From Channallabes apus (Eukaryota > Chordata > Actinopteri > Siluriformes > Clariidae): 64,000 nucleotides of DNA. A program made the translations under genes and the position numbers. The stretch covers positions 1,991,641 to 2,055,640 of the forward strand of contig CM060109.1 of NCBI GenBank assembly GCA_030522415.1. Reading direction: 5' to 3'. Each line of letters starts with the position of its first letter. Position 1 is the first letter of the stretch. Positions 43,962-54,970 of the stretch are shown one piece after another. The notes under the pieces were generated by a model. It did no database searches. It worked only from the letters and a program-made list of their open reading frames with translations, and was not told the DNA's origin.

Positions 43962-44145
43962 TGGGCCAGAGGTAGCTCAGTGGTTAAGGCATTGGATTAC
44001 AGTTCGGAAGATCACAGGTTCAAACCCCACAACCACCAAGTTGCCACTGTTGGGCCCTTGAGCAAGGCCCTTAACCCTCAACTGCTCAGATGTATAATGA
44101 GATAAAATATGCAACTCGCGTCTGCCAAATGCCTAAATGTAAATA
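43962..44145 (+). mobile_element. tRNA-derived SINE, plus orientation
   Basis: A box GAGGTAGCTCAGTGGTTAAG, B box ACAGGTTCAAACCCCACAAC, a central GAGCAAGGCCCTTAACCCTC block and tail TCTGCCAAATGCCTAAATG. It carries a small deletion in the tail stem (GCAACTCGCGTCTGCC). Same family as 20023-20216. Confidence 0.9.
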
Positions 44146-44505
44146 ATGCCCCCTCACACACAATAGTTCCTAGCTACCTGCCACAACAGCTAGCTAGGAA
44201 CTATTATGTAGGGATAGGTAACATTTACCTTAAATTAAAATGAGAATACAAAACAAACATTTTCGTAACAAAACGAGTTGTTTTTAGAATGTTCAAACAA
44301 TATAAAAATAATAAAACTTAACTCAGCTACAGACACACATGCCCATTTAATCCACAACCACTTCAGAGACAGCGGTAACCCACGGCGCAAGTGCCAGGGC
44401 TTACAAGCCATCACTCACTACAGGACATAACCTGCCTGTGACGGTGACGGCTCCCTCCCAGATGCACTGAACAACTTCTATGCTCGGTTCGACAGGCAGA
44501 ACGAC

Positions 44506-45830
44506 ATGGCGGCGAGGAAGACCACCCCTCCTCCGAACGACCCACGTAAAGCTGCTGGACCAGACAACATCCCAGGCAGAGTGCTCAGAGAATGTGCAGA
44601 ACAGCTGGCAGATGTTCTGAAAGACATCTTTAACATCTCTCTGAGCAGTCATTCCCACGTGCTTCAAGGCCACCACCATCGTCCCATGTGCCCAAGAAGT
44701 CTTCTGTGTTCTGTCTCAATGACTACCGTCCCATTGCACTTACACCCACCATCATGAAGTGCTTCAAGCGGCTCGTCATGAGACACATCAAGACCCTGCT
44801 GCCCCCCTCACTGGACCCACTGCAATTTGCATACCGTCCTGACCGCTCAACGGACGACGCCATCTCCACTACACTCCATCTTGCCCTCACACACTTGGAC
44901 AATAAGGACACATACGTTCAAATGCTGTACATAGATTTCAGCTCAGCATTCAACACGATCATCCCCCAACAACTGATCAAGAAGCTGAACCTGTTGGGCC
45001 TGAACACCTCCCTCTGCAACTGGATCCTGGACTTTCTGACCGGAAGGCCTCAGTCAGTACGGATCGGGAACTTCACCTCCAGCACCACCACACTGAGCAC
45101 GGGGGCCCCACAAGGCTGTGTGCTCAGTCCCCTACTGTTCACACTGCTGACTAACAACTGTGTAGCAACACACAATTCTAATCACATCATTAAGTTCGCT
45201 GATGACACGACCGTGGTGGGTCTCATTAGCAAGAACGACGAGTCAGCGTACAGAGAGGAAGTGCAGAGGCTAACGGACTGGTGTAAAGATAACAACCTGC
45301 CTCTGAATGTTGACAAAACAAAGGAGATGGTTGTTGACTTTAGGAGGACACGAGGCGACCATTCTCCGCTGAGCATCGACGGCTCCTCTGTGGAGATCGT
45401 CGAAAGCACCAAATTCCTGGGTGTCCACCTGAAGAAGGACCTCAGCTGGCCCCTCAACACCAGCTCCCTACACAAGAAAGCCCAATAGCGTCTCTTCTTT
45501 CTGAGAAGACTGAGGAAGGCCCAGCTTCCACCACCGATCCTGACCACCTTCTATAGAGGAACGATCGAGAGCATCCTGAGCGGCTGCATCACTGTCTGGT
45601 TCGGGAATTGTGCCATATCGGACCGCAAGACCCTACAGCGGATAGTGAGGACAGCAGAGAAGATTATCGGGGTCTCTCTCCCCTCTATTGAGGACATCTA
45701 CACCACACGCTGCATCCGCAAAGCCACCAGCATTGTGGCTGATCGGACACACCCCTCTCACACACTCTTCACACTCCTGCCATCTGGAAAAAAGGTACCG
45801 AAGCAGACAGACTGTGCAACAGTTTTTTTC
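44506..45830 (+). pseudogene. Reverse transcriptase of the split LINE
   Basis: [20 protein letters not shown] (from about 44548), then a shift near 44650, [49 protein letters not shown] (motif A), [19 protein letters not shown] (motif B) and [15 protein letters not shown] (motif C at 45195-45206, intact). A TAG stands at 45486-45488 after HKKAQ; the frame continues with FFLRRLRKAQLPPPILTTFY and SLPSIEDIYTTRCIRKA. The run of six A's near 45787 causes the last frameshift. Confidence 0.92.
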
Positions 45831-46164
45831 CACAAGCCATCCGTTTCCTCAACAAAAAGGGACTGGACTGATAAACACACACACACTCATCTTAACTCTA
45901 CTACCTCAAAATATTGGCACTGGACTGACAAATCAACACAAGCGAGAACACACTGACCTACAGTACACCATCAAACTATCATACACACCAAACTGTAAAT
46001 GCTTCACTGTTTATCTCGTTTGCACAAAATCATTACTGGACTACTTTTTGCACTAATTCCTCAATTCTTGCTGCTGTGTTAAGAAATGTTTACAGTTTCT
46101 CACGACCTCAACACCATAGTATTCTGTTATATTATTCTGTTATGTTAAGAATGTATATAAGAAT

Positions 46165-46505
46165 GTCTGTCATATTGAAATTTCACCTGCACAACACACA
46201 TGATGATATATAATTTCTACCCACTATCACCCAGATGAGGATGGGTTCCCTGTTGAATCTGGTTCCTCTCAAGGTTTCTTCCTAATGCCATCTCAGGGAG
46301 TTTTTCCTTGCCTCACCCTTGGCTTGCTCATCAGAGACATTTCATTCATCATTAATTCATCTCATTATTATCTAGACACATTTTTCTCACACATACACAC
46401 TTCCAAATATTTTCTTTTTTAACATTTCTTTCATTTTCATGAAGCTGCTTTGATACAATGACCATTGTTAAAAGCGTTATATAAATAAAATTTAATTGAA
46501 TTAAA
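46165..46505 (+). mobile_element. L2 3' UTR and tail
   Basis: Shares TTTCACCTGCACAACACACA, GAGGATGGGTTCCCTGTTGA, TCCTAATGCCATCTCAGGGA and the AAAAGCG.TATATAAATAAA tail with the copy at 17144-17704. Confidence 0.9.
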
Positions 46506-48056
46506 TTATGAGGATGGTGATGATAAATATGCTGATTATAAAGACACTGCCTATAAATACACTTGTAATAAAGAGACTTTCTGTAAACTCACTGACTGTA
46601 AACACAGTCTATAAATGCACTGCTTGATAACACACAGACACTGGTTATAAACAGCTGTCAATAAAAATAAAAAAAAAAACACACTGCAACTGCAATATTT
46701 TATTTACTAGAAAAGGGAGATAAGAGTAAAAATATATATATTTTTTAAATTACAGAATGTCTTTTAAATACTGGATTTATTTACAAATTAATCTAAACAA
46801 ACAGTGACACGACATCCCACTAAAATATATATAATAATTAAATCAATATTAAATTTAAAGCCAGAAGTAAAATTCCTTGCTCCTTTAGGCAGGTCCAACC
46901 CTCAGCACTGCAGTATTTCTTTAATCGTCTCGCTGCGATAGTGTTTATTAGTGTTTAACTGCGATTCCGGAAGAAAGGTCACTCCATGACATATAGAAAT
47001 TCGGTTTTAACCCAAACACAGAAAATCAATGAAATAAAATGTGACAAAGTTGCAGCGGTTGAGTTTACATCTTTTCAACTTGACATTTCTGCACAATTAT
47101 GTTTTTAAAATGTCACTGAAAATGGAGCAAAGCTTCATCACAATGTTTCTGAGATGTTGTGAAACCACAGATACGCACCATGACAAACAAATTAGCACCA
47201 TTAGCACATGCCTGTGATGCAGCTGATCGATTTGAGTCGTTACATAAATCAGTTATTTTTTTTATGTTTTCATTCCCCAAAAGTTCAGAATAAATCTTTA
47301 GGTATTTGTTTATACCATGTGAAGCGAACCCTCTCTGTTTCTCTTTTTTATTAAAGTTTTCCTAGATTTTCTCACTAACTGCTGCAGAGCTGCATATCAG
47401 CATGACTGTGATATCAGTCACTACAGGCAGTGGCATTTAAACCATCCTTAACTGGTGCTAGAAAATCTCCCCCACCCCATTATACCAAGACCACTAGACT
47501 GAACCGCTGATACGAGGAAGGATGTATCCATACTTTCATATTTTTCACGCCAAATTCTAACCCGACCATCTGAAGGATGAAGAAGAAATCATGACTCACA
47601 TTCTCTCATGACCTGCAGCAATTTGGATTCTCTTGGATTGTTTTTCTGTTTGAACCAAGGGGAAAATGGACCAGGTGTTCATCCAGCTGTAGATGTTTCT
47701 CCCTGAAATGATGTTCAGGGCTGAAGAGAACGAGTCAGAGCTGAGTGTAGATGCTGTGGATTGAGTTGAATAAGAATGTGGGCTGAATAAATGCAGGGCC
47801 TCTCGATGCCTGTTAGGATTTATTTGATTTGGATTGAGCTCATCAGCGCTTACCGTTTTAGTCACATTTGAGTCCAAGGGGACGACGAGAGCGCTAATGA
47901 GTTTTGGGAATTCTCTCACAGATGAAACAGCTCTATTTGGTTTGTGTTCATATTTAATGATCATTTCAGGAATCACAGCAGCTCCTTTTAAAGTATAGAC
48001 ACACTGTAATTAACTGCCATCTCATACAGAGTGTATTCACACTTTACACACACACG

Positions 48057-48113
<57 letters not shown>

Positions 48114-49059
48114 GGTGCTCAGGATAGAGTCTGGATCCACCACCTTACTGAAGATCAGCAGCAGAACACAGTCACGATATCTTATACTGTAACTGAGAAT
48201 AAACAAACAAACAAACAAACAAACAAACAAACAAACAAAAGAACAGACAAACAATCTAACTAAAACTATTGTCCAAAAGATTTCTTTACATAAACTCATA
48301 CTCTTGGACGCTTTGGAATGTTGCTAAAATATTGACTACATTTATCCTTAAACTGTCTACACTTGCTCTGCTGTAAATAGTGAGAGCGAGATCATTATTA
48401 ATGAATGGAATATCTAATCAAAAGAAGATGACAGTACATCTGAGAAAAATGCAAGATACCTTTAATATAAAATTTTTAAATTATTGAACTAAACAAAACT
48501 ACATCATGCATTTTATCCAGTTTTATTACTATTAGATTTCTGAAACAAAGTTAGTTCCTGGTGCCACTTATAAAATAGCAGCTATAAACACTCGTTCCTC
48601 TCACCAGCCTCACTTTCTATTTAATGCATTTCTCTTCTATGATTTACAACATTTATAACGTACACGGGATGTGAGAGATGTGAGACGCACATGCTGTGTG
48701 TGTAAAGCTGCTGCAGTCACTTTGTCTTGTTCTGTGTGATCTGTCCCATTATACAATAAGGACACACGGTCAGTGTGATGCACAGACAGACGTAATACAC
48801 TGTGGATCTGTACTTTGCTAGCGAGCCGTCATCATGTACTAAAATGAAGCTGAAACTGGTAAAGGACGAGGCTGATGATGCTGTAAATTGAAGTTTTTGT
48901 ATTGTTTATAAAGCTTCTCATGACCTTCAACAATATTTGTAATTAAACAGGTTTCATGTGCAACAAAAATCCATACTTTCTTCAAACTAATTTGCTGCCA
49001 TTGCATCACTAGAAGAAACACAATGAGTTTGTGATCTTTATATAAACATGTGTGTCTTT
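46506..49059. other. No gene seen; unique AT-rich DNA with two microsatellites
   Basis: CA run at 48043-48111 and AAAC run at 48195-48238. A 126-codon minus frame (47596-47976) has no recognisable motif and ordinary composition; I do not call it a gene. Confidence 0.5.
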
Positions 49060-49322
49060 CTAAATCAAGTCCAAATCAACTGAATTTACTACAGGTTGAC
49101 TCCAATCGAGTTGTAGAAACATCTCAAGAATGAACAGTGGAAACAGGATGCACCTGAGCTCAATTTTGAGTGTCACTGCAAAGGGTATGAATACTTATTA
49201 TCATTATGGGGTATCGCTTGTAGAATTTTGAAGAAAATAATTAATTTAATTCATTTTGAAATAAGGCTATAACAAAATGTGGCAAAGTGAAGCCCTAAGA
49301 ATACTTTCCGGATGGACTGTAT
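49060..49322 (+). mobile_element. Tc1/mariner-type transposon right end
   Basis: CAACTGAATTTACTACAGGT, GGAAACAGGATGCACCTGAG, then CATTATGGGGTATCG and a terminal AATACTTTCCGGATGGACTG are words of a common fish Tc1-like element. It ends in the TIR next to TA. No left end or transposase is present. Confidence 0.75.
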
Positions 49323-50229
49323 AGCCAAAGTCACATAGGATTTCTGCATTTGGAGTATATCTCATTTACTGTAGCTGTAAAACAAATGTTAGTCCTGGGA
49401 ATATTCCAAACTAGAAAAGTAGGTTCCTGTAAATGTAATATGCTGGGAACAGAGGAACCTTCTACTGAAAAGATCAATATAATGTAATAAAGGGCCACAG
49501 AAACACAGACCCCTGAGAGCACATACTGTATCACTGGGGAATTATGGGCCTTTGGAACAAGGGGCCCGGGGTCCATAGGAATCTAAGAACCTAATACTTG
49601 CTAATAATAGCATAGAGCCTTTGTACTCTGGAAACATATGCTTATTTTCCTAGAGCATATCATTGAGGGAATATAAAGCCTTAGGTCCACAAGTGGGCCA
49701 GGCGTAGTGGAGGTGGGTGGGGACTTATGGGTCTGGGAGAAGAAAGCCCTGTGAATCCAATTTATGTGGATCATGCACTTACAGTACACTAGCTGAATAA
49801 TGACCAGAGACATGGGGCTACATGACCCCATCCTGTCTAAAATACTGTGTGTAGTCCACCATGACCACATTAATATCATACACTCATGTTAGTAAAATAG
49901 ATCAGAGTCTAATAATGGCATTAAATTAAATACTATTTAATGGTCATTAGTAGAACACATTTGTACAACAATGAAAACAGTGTGTTTGTGGGTTTTTTCT
50001 AGCTTTCTTTTCATTTCATTGCTTGGATAAGAGCTTAACAAGTGCTGGTGGAATAGTAGAGCTGTGCTGGAGTACGGTGAGTGTAAACTCTGGTTTAAAT
50101 GCTGTGTGTGTAGAGGAAGCCCTCTTCCTAAAAAATAATCAGGGCTGAAATTTAAAATATCGCAAATAAATGTATTATGGACACGAGCATGTGAACAAAT
50201 GGAATATCTCTGTGTGAGAGTTACAGAGT
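49323..50229. other. No gene seen
   Basis: Unique sequence without repeats or coding signal that I recognise. Confidence 0.5.
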
Positions 50230-50600
50230 GGAGTTTATTATGCAATGATTGTGTTCAAATCTGCTACGCTCGTGTAAGACACAGGACGAGTCGACATTGT
50301 CAAATGCATTATGGCGATTTGTCACCTTTGAACTGACAACTGTTTAAATTTGTTTAATTAGTGTAGTGTCATTAAGTCAGAAAGATAATTAGGGCAGAAA
50401 CATGACTTTGGTCCTTATCTGTAGTGATAAGAAGTGGATTATGGTGATGGTTCTGCTCAGCCTGCTGTGGATAATTACCATCACTGTAATACATTGTAAA
50501 GGAAACTCTGGGTAATTAACTCTGATTAAAAAATCATTAGTATTCCTTAATGAACATGTGGCACAGCTGCCTGCTTTATTACACAAACTGATTCATATTT
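50230..50600. promoter_or_regulatory. Possible conserved noncoding element
   Basis: Unique, AT-rich but complex sequence dense in homeodomain-type cores (TTTAATTAG near 50353, GATAATTACC near 50470, GGTAATTAACTC near 50511). It also has a TCF/LEF-like CCTTTGAA (50327) and CACAGCTG (50562). This texture is typical of vertebrate developmental enhancers, but conservation cannot be judged from one genome. Confidence 0.3.
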
Positions 50601-51076
50601 TTAAATGAGTGTTCATCATTATGCTTCATTTTTTTCATCACAGCCTGAGATGTTGAATCCAGAGAGTACCAAGGCTCATGGGGTTTTATCAACATGCTTG
50701 GAGTTTCTTATGAATGCAGAACACCAACTGGCTTTGCATCTCTAAACACAAAGGCAAAAACCTACAGACAGATAAATGCATTATTCATTTCCATATTTTC
50801 ACAAATCTTGTTTCATGGGTCTTCAAGGAGAAAAGCATCTCAGTGGTTGTTTTTGTTGCTTGTTGTCAAGAATAGGAAGAATATTTACACACTGGATATA
50901 ACTCGAGAATTAAGAACACTGCTTCAAGGGAAAACAGTTATTTTTTATAACCAGCTACAGCATTAAAAAAAACACCACTTACAGTATATCTCACAATTAA
51001 GGTAAAATTTACACAGATTCAATCGAGAGAGTATTTGAATTTGTTCATTTCTTAGAGCTTAATGCTGTGAAAACGT

Positions 51077-51406
51077 CTCGGGTTACAGAGCTGTAACCCT
51101 GTTCCCTGAAAAGGCGGGAACGAGATGGTGCGTGAAAACGCTATGGGAACCATTTTGTCCTGTTGCCGGTTGTGAAGCATGTGTGCAAACACGCCAAATT
51201 TTTTGGCTATATATAACCTCGGTCAGGTGATGTCATCTGATTAGATGCAGCCGCAGGTTATAAATCCTAGTGAGCCGGCGACAAACCTCAGATTAATTTG
51301 TCTGAACGGACGTCCGGTCACGTGGTAGTGCGGCATTAGGACGCAGCATCTCGTTCCCGCCTTTTCAGGAAACAGGGTTACAGCACAGTAACCCGAGACG
51401 TTCCCT
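51077..51406. repeat. 330-bp block with 61-bp inverted arms (DIRS terminal structure)
   Basis: The left arm (51077-51137) starts CGTCTCGGGTTACAGAGCTG and the right arm (51346-51406) reads back as CGTCTCGGGTTACTGTGCTG. They agree at nearly every position through TGAAAAGGCGGGAACGAGAT. Each arm also contains its own small palindrome (GGGTTACAG/CTGTAACCC in the left arm). Confidence 0.85.
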
Positions 51407-51610
51407 TTCAAAGGCTTCTCTCGATGCTGCGTGAAAATTCTATTGGAACGAGAATACCAACACCGCCGCACTACAAGTGTCTGGACCTTAAGGTTGTGTA
51501 GCGTGTGCGCACAAAGCCGAGAAGGTCTCAGAACTATGCCTGGGCAGCTAACTCGGGGCTTTCCTTGAGCCCGGAGTAGCATGAACATCCAGATTATAAT
51601 GTAACAAATG

Positions 51611-52660
51611 TGTGCGGGGAGGACCAACCCTCCGTGTCACACAATTGCTGCAGGGGAATACCTCTTGCTGGTGCAAAAGGAGGTGATCTCCCTGGTTGAA
51701 TGAGCCCTGCTTCCTAGAGGTGAAGTGAACCCACGCGCCTCATAGGAGAGGGCAATGTGCATCTCTCACCCAGTGTAGTGGCGGCCCCAAGTCATGTAAA
51801 GGCTGCTCTGACCTACACCACTGGCTGATGCGGTGGACGTAAATCTGAAGAGCACGTAATGGACACAGTAAGTGAAGTCTCTCCTGCTTCGAAGCTGTAA
51901 AGGCGGAGGACGGAATGCTTCAAAACAATAGGGTGATGTTGTTTATGGACTTACAGTAGGCCGATAGCTCAGTGAGGATGCAGTTACGTGCGTCCTGAGA
52001 GTACTTGGGCACAGGCCCGAGGACAACTTTCCTGCAGAGACTCCAGCACTGGAACAATTCAGCAGTGGACTGGGTCTACCTGCGTCGCACACACTTGCTG
52101 CAGGGGAATACCTCTTGCTAGTGCAATAGATGAGGCGATCCCCCAGGTTGAATGAACCCTGATTCCTAGAGGCGAAGTGAGCCCACGCGCCTCATAGGAG
52201 AGGGCAATAGAATCTCTCACCCAGTATAGTGGCGCTCTGACTTACGCCACTGGCTCATGCGGTGGACGTACTGTAAATCTGAAGAGCATGTACTGGACAG
52301 TAAGTGAAGTTTCTCCTGCTCCGAAGCTGTAAAAGGCGGAGGACAGAAGGCTTCAGAACAGTAGGGTGCTTGTTACAAATGGAACTTTCGGAAGATAGTT
52401 CAGTGAGGACGCGGTTAAGTATATCTTGAGAGTACTAGGGCACAAGCCCGAGGACAAGCTTTTCCTGCAGAAACTCCAGCACTGAAACATTTCGGCAGTG
52501 GACTGGGTCTACCTGCTTAGCACACACTTGCTGCAGGGGAATACCTCTTCCTAGTGCAATAAATGAGGCGATCCCCCTGGTTGAGTGGGCCCTGCTTCCT
52601 AGAGGCAAAGTGAGCCCACGCGCCTCATAGGAGAGGGCAATAGCATCTCTCACCCAGTGT
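51611..52660 (-). repeat. Tandem array of recombinase C-terminal segments (about 430-450 bp unit)
   Basis: TTGCTGCAGGGGAATACCTC, CTAGAGG..AAGTGA.CCCAC and GCGCCTCATAGGAGAGGGCA occur at about 51649, 52091 and 52530. On the minus strand each copy codes for part of the DIRS tyrosine recombinase around its H-x-x-R motif: HSTR at 51691-51702 and 52576-52587, and HSTW at 52143-52154. Spacing is 452 and 433 bases; the third copy joins the rest of the element. Confidence 0.85.
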
Positions 52661-52936
52661 CACCCTTTAAAAACATTCCATTTGAGGGCATAAGCTCTTG
52701 AAGAGGGATACTAGATCCAGAGTCAGGGAGTAGCAAATGGGACATTTGCTGATCTTGCAAGGCAAAGCGGTCCACCACTGCTGCATGCAATCTCTCCCAG
52801 ATTGACTGACTACTTCGGGGTGGGGTTTCCATTCCCCGTGTGTCAGAGATTGACTGGACAGTTACAACTGCTCTCACATTTATATGCCCTGGAACGTAAA
52901 TCGTGCTGAAGGACAGGAACCTGGTGCGCTAGCTAT

Positions 52937-53374
52937 TCAGAGGCGCGAGCACAGTCCGCCCTGGCGATTCATATATGAGACTTGCCAAAGTGTTGTCCAC
53001 CCGCAATGGGACATGGCACTCTCAACTGCTGGAGGAAGTGCTTTAGGGCGAGAAATAGAGCCATCATTTCGAGGCAATTGATGTGCCGTGCGAGAAGAAG
53101 GCCTCTCCAGCACGCTTGGTCTGGAACGGTCACCTAAGACCGCACCCCCGCCCGTGAGGGAAGCGTCTGTCGTTAGCATCTGTGACGACAAGAAGAACTT
53201 AGAGTGGGACCCAGAGTCAGAAACCGGGGTCTGAACCACATAGGAAGGGTACGAAGCACCTGGCGCGTAACCCTTGTTGGGGATCGGCCCTAGAGTGAAA
53301 TCCCCTGTCTTAGCCACAACTGAAATGCTCTCATGTGCCGAAGGCCCAAAGGTCACCGTGGATACGGCTGCCAT
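52937..53374 (-). pseudogene. DIRS RNase H region
   Basis: Contains MLTTDASLTGGGAVLGDRSR followed by ERPSSRTAHQLPRNDGS, the DIRS RNase H start. A later NRQGG piece matches the family's INHQGG motif. The downstream segment 52877-52650 carries the start of the recombinase region. Frames are shifted several times. Confidence 0.8.
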
Positions 53375-53439
53375 GAGAGCTAAGATCTCTGAAAGTGATG
53401 GTCACTTTCTTGGTCTAGCTTGATTTCCTTGAGGGTGTT

Positions 53440-54492
53440 GATAATGGATTCGACACGAGCGGGAGACAGCTGTGCCCGCTTACGATCGAATCTCATGTGA
53501 CACCCAAATCCTCAGAACAAGAAAGAGCATGCTTTTGTGGCGTTGGGTCTCAATCCTCAGAAACAAGATGAGCTAGGGCGACATGCTGATGTCGAAGCGC
53601 TAGCTAATGAGACTGGGCCAGCCAGTCGTCTATGTAATTCAAATATGGATGCCCTGGTAGTCTAGTCCAGAACTACATCCATGCATTTTAATATGTGCGG
53701 GTGAGAAAGCTAGACCAACTGAAAGGACCCGATACTGGTTAGCTTGGCCCCCAAAAGCGAACGTCAGGTCTTTCCCTGTGTTGTAGGAATATTTCTATAT
53801 GAAAGTAAGCGTCCTTCAATCGATTGTCACAAATCAATCACTTGGTAGGATTTGAGAGCAATCACTTTAACAGTCAACATTTTGAAACTGTATTGTTTAT
53901 TTTAGATAGCGGTACAGCCCGCGAAATCTAAAAATTTTAACGCAGCTCCCCGTTCCTCTGGCCAAGGAATGCTGATTGTACTTAGTCTGACTCACTGTCT
54001 GGTAGGGGAACATGTTCCATGGCCCCATTCCCCAGCAACTTCTGTCAGGAGAAGTGCACTTTCCGGTTTCATGGAAGTGGAGATCACGCCATTTTGAAAC
54101 GCGAAAGGTGATGTGAACTGAGTCCTGTAGTTTCTCTACAGTGCTTAGTACCAAGGAGACTTGGTTAAATGGGGGAGGGGTGTTAGATGTTCGGCATCCT
54201 GAAACATGGCAGGAAAAACCGAAGAACTAACACTGTAATGGAGACTGGTGTTGCCCGAAACACTAGTGGTAGCGGAGCAAAAACACCGACCTCCTGGGGG
54301 TGTCAGGGAGACCACTTCATTCTTGAAAGAAATTCTGCATGCCTCTCCCATTGGGGGGGCCACCCCCATGGTCCTGGGCACATGAACCTCAGGGCTTCTT
54401 TGTGAAGAAGACAATATGCCAGTCTGACCCCTTTTTGAGGCTGATAGTGAGGCGCGTCGTACCCCAAAAAGGGGTGGCAGGCTCAAAAACAC
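53440..54492 (-). pseudogene. DIRS reverse transcriptase, decayed
   Basis: A 115-codon frame (54492-54145) begins at FLSLPPLFGVRRASLSASKR, the N-terminal RT segment of DIRS elements. The catalytic YIDDWLAQS is at about 53610-53636 in another frame, and LSPARVESIINTLKEIKL lies near 53470. The middle (53700-54140) is too degraded to read. Confidence 0.75.
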
Positions 54493-54519
54493 ACTCCTTG
54501 TGTTTCACGCCTCGCAAGA

Positions 54520-54900
54520 GTCAGACCCGGTCGAGACTGGGTGGCCGACAGTCCCGACTTTTGAGCACGGCGGGGAAGGAATTTCCCGAAGGCTTGTTCA
54601 TATAACTTCGCCTCATGAACCTAGCGGCGACCGAGTTAGGGGCATCCAGGAGCAATGCACGATTCTTATCCTTGATGCGCCTAAGATTCAACCACAAGTG
54701 CCTACGCGCGAAACCCATCGCAGCGATAAAACGGCCGATAGCACGAGCCGTGTGCTATTATTGCACGCAGAGACAAGTCTGTGGCCCAGCGTAATTCCAA
54801 TACGCCCTATCTGAAGAGCCCCGCCAGTGCTCAAGTCTCTCAGCAGGTCAGAGTGGTAGGCCTGCAAAACCGCCATCGTGTGCAAAGGAGCACCAACCTG
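54520..54900 (-). pseudogene. DIRS gag-like region
   Basis: Pieces TARAIGRFIAAMGFARRHLW, LNLRRIKDKNRALLLDAP and VLQAYHSDLLRDL match the pattern of teleost DIRS gag proteins. Frameshifted. Upstream (54970-55460) purine/pyrimidine-rich sequence with a TTG run may be the 5' leader or unrelated DNA. Confidence 0.7.
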
Positions 54901-54970
54901 ACCTGCTGCCTGAAAAGCTTTTCCCTTCAGGGAAGATGAAAGTCTACACAGCTTGAAAGTATTAGCTTTT

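Larger units (their letters stand above)
40963..44339 (-). mobile_element. Complex insertion with TG...CA ends inside the LINE
   Basis: Starts TGTAGCAGATTTAAAATGG and ends CAGACACACA, flanked by TGCG (40959-40962) and TGCC (44340-44343), a near-match 4-bp duplication. On the minus strand an AATAAA-like signal (AGAATAAACTGC, near 41035) precedes the end, consistent with an LTR. After removing two hATs and a SINE about 800 bp remain, with a 125-bp direct repeat (41042-41165 and 43811-43941). It may be a degenerate LTR element; no coding part survives. Confidence 0.45.
51077..54970 (-). mobile_element. DIRS-like tyrosine-recombinase retrotransposon relic
   Basis: On the minus strand, in order from 54970: gag-like region, RT with YIDDWLAQ (53613-53636), RNase H with TTDASLTG (about 53152-53175), and a tyrosine recombinase C-terminus with HSTR (52576-52587). 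It ends in a block with long inverted repeats at 51077-51406. This order and these motifs define DIRS-type elements, which integrate through a recombinase and make no target duplication. Many frameshifts and stops are present. The 5' inverted end was not found, so the copy is probably 5'-truncated. Confidence 0.85.

Noticed and set aside
43960..44050. Functional tRNA gene
   Set aside because: A and B boxes are present but the acceptor and T stems do not pair, and a SINE body and LINE tail follow.
47596..47976. 126-codon minus-strand frame as a gene
   Set aside because: No recognisable motif, no splice or promoter signals and ordinary AT-rich context; a frame of this size is expected by chance in 64 kb.
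52435..52653. Phage-type integrase from the HSTR motif
   Set aside because: Its place after DIRS RT and RNase H on the same strand shows a DIRS recombinase; no phage genes are present.
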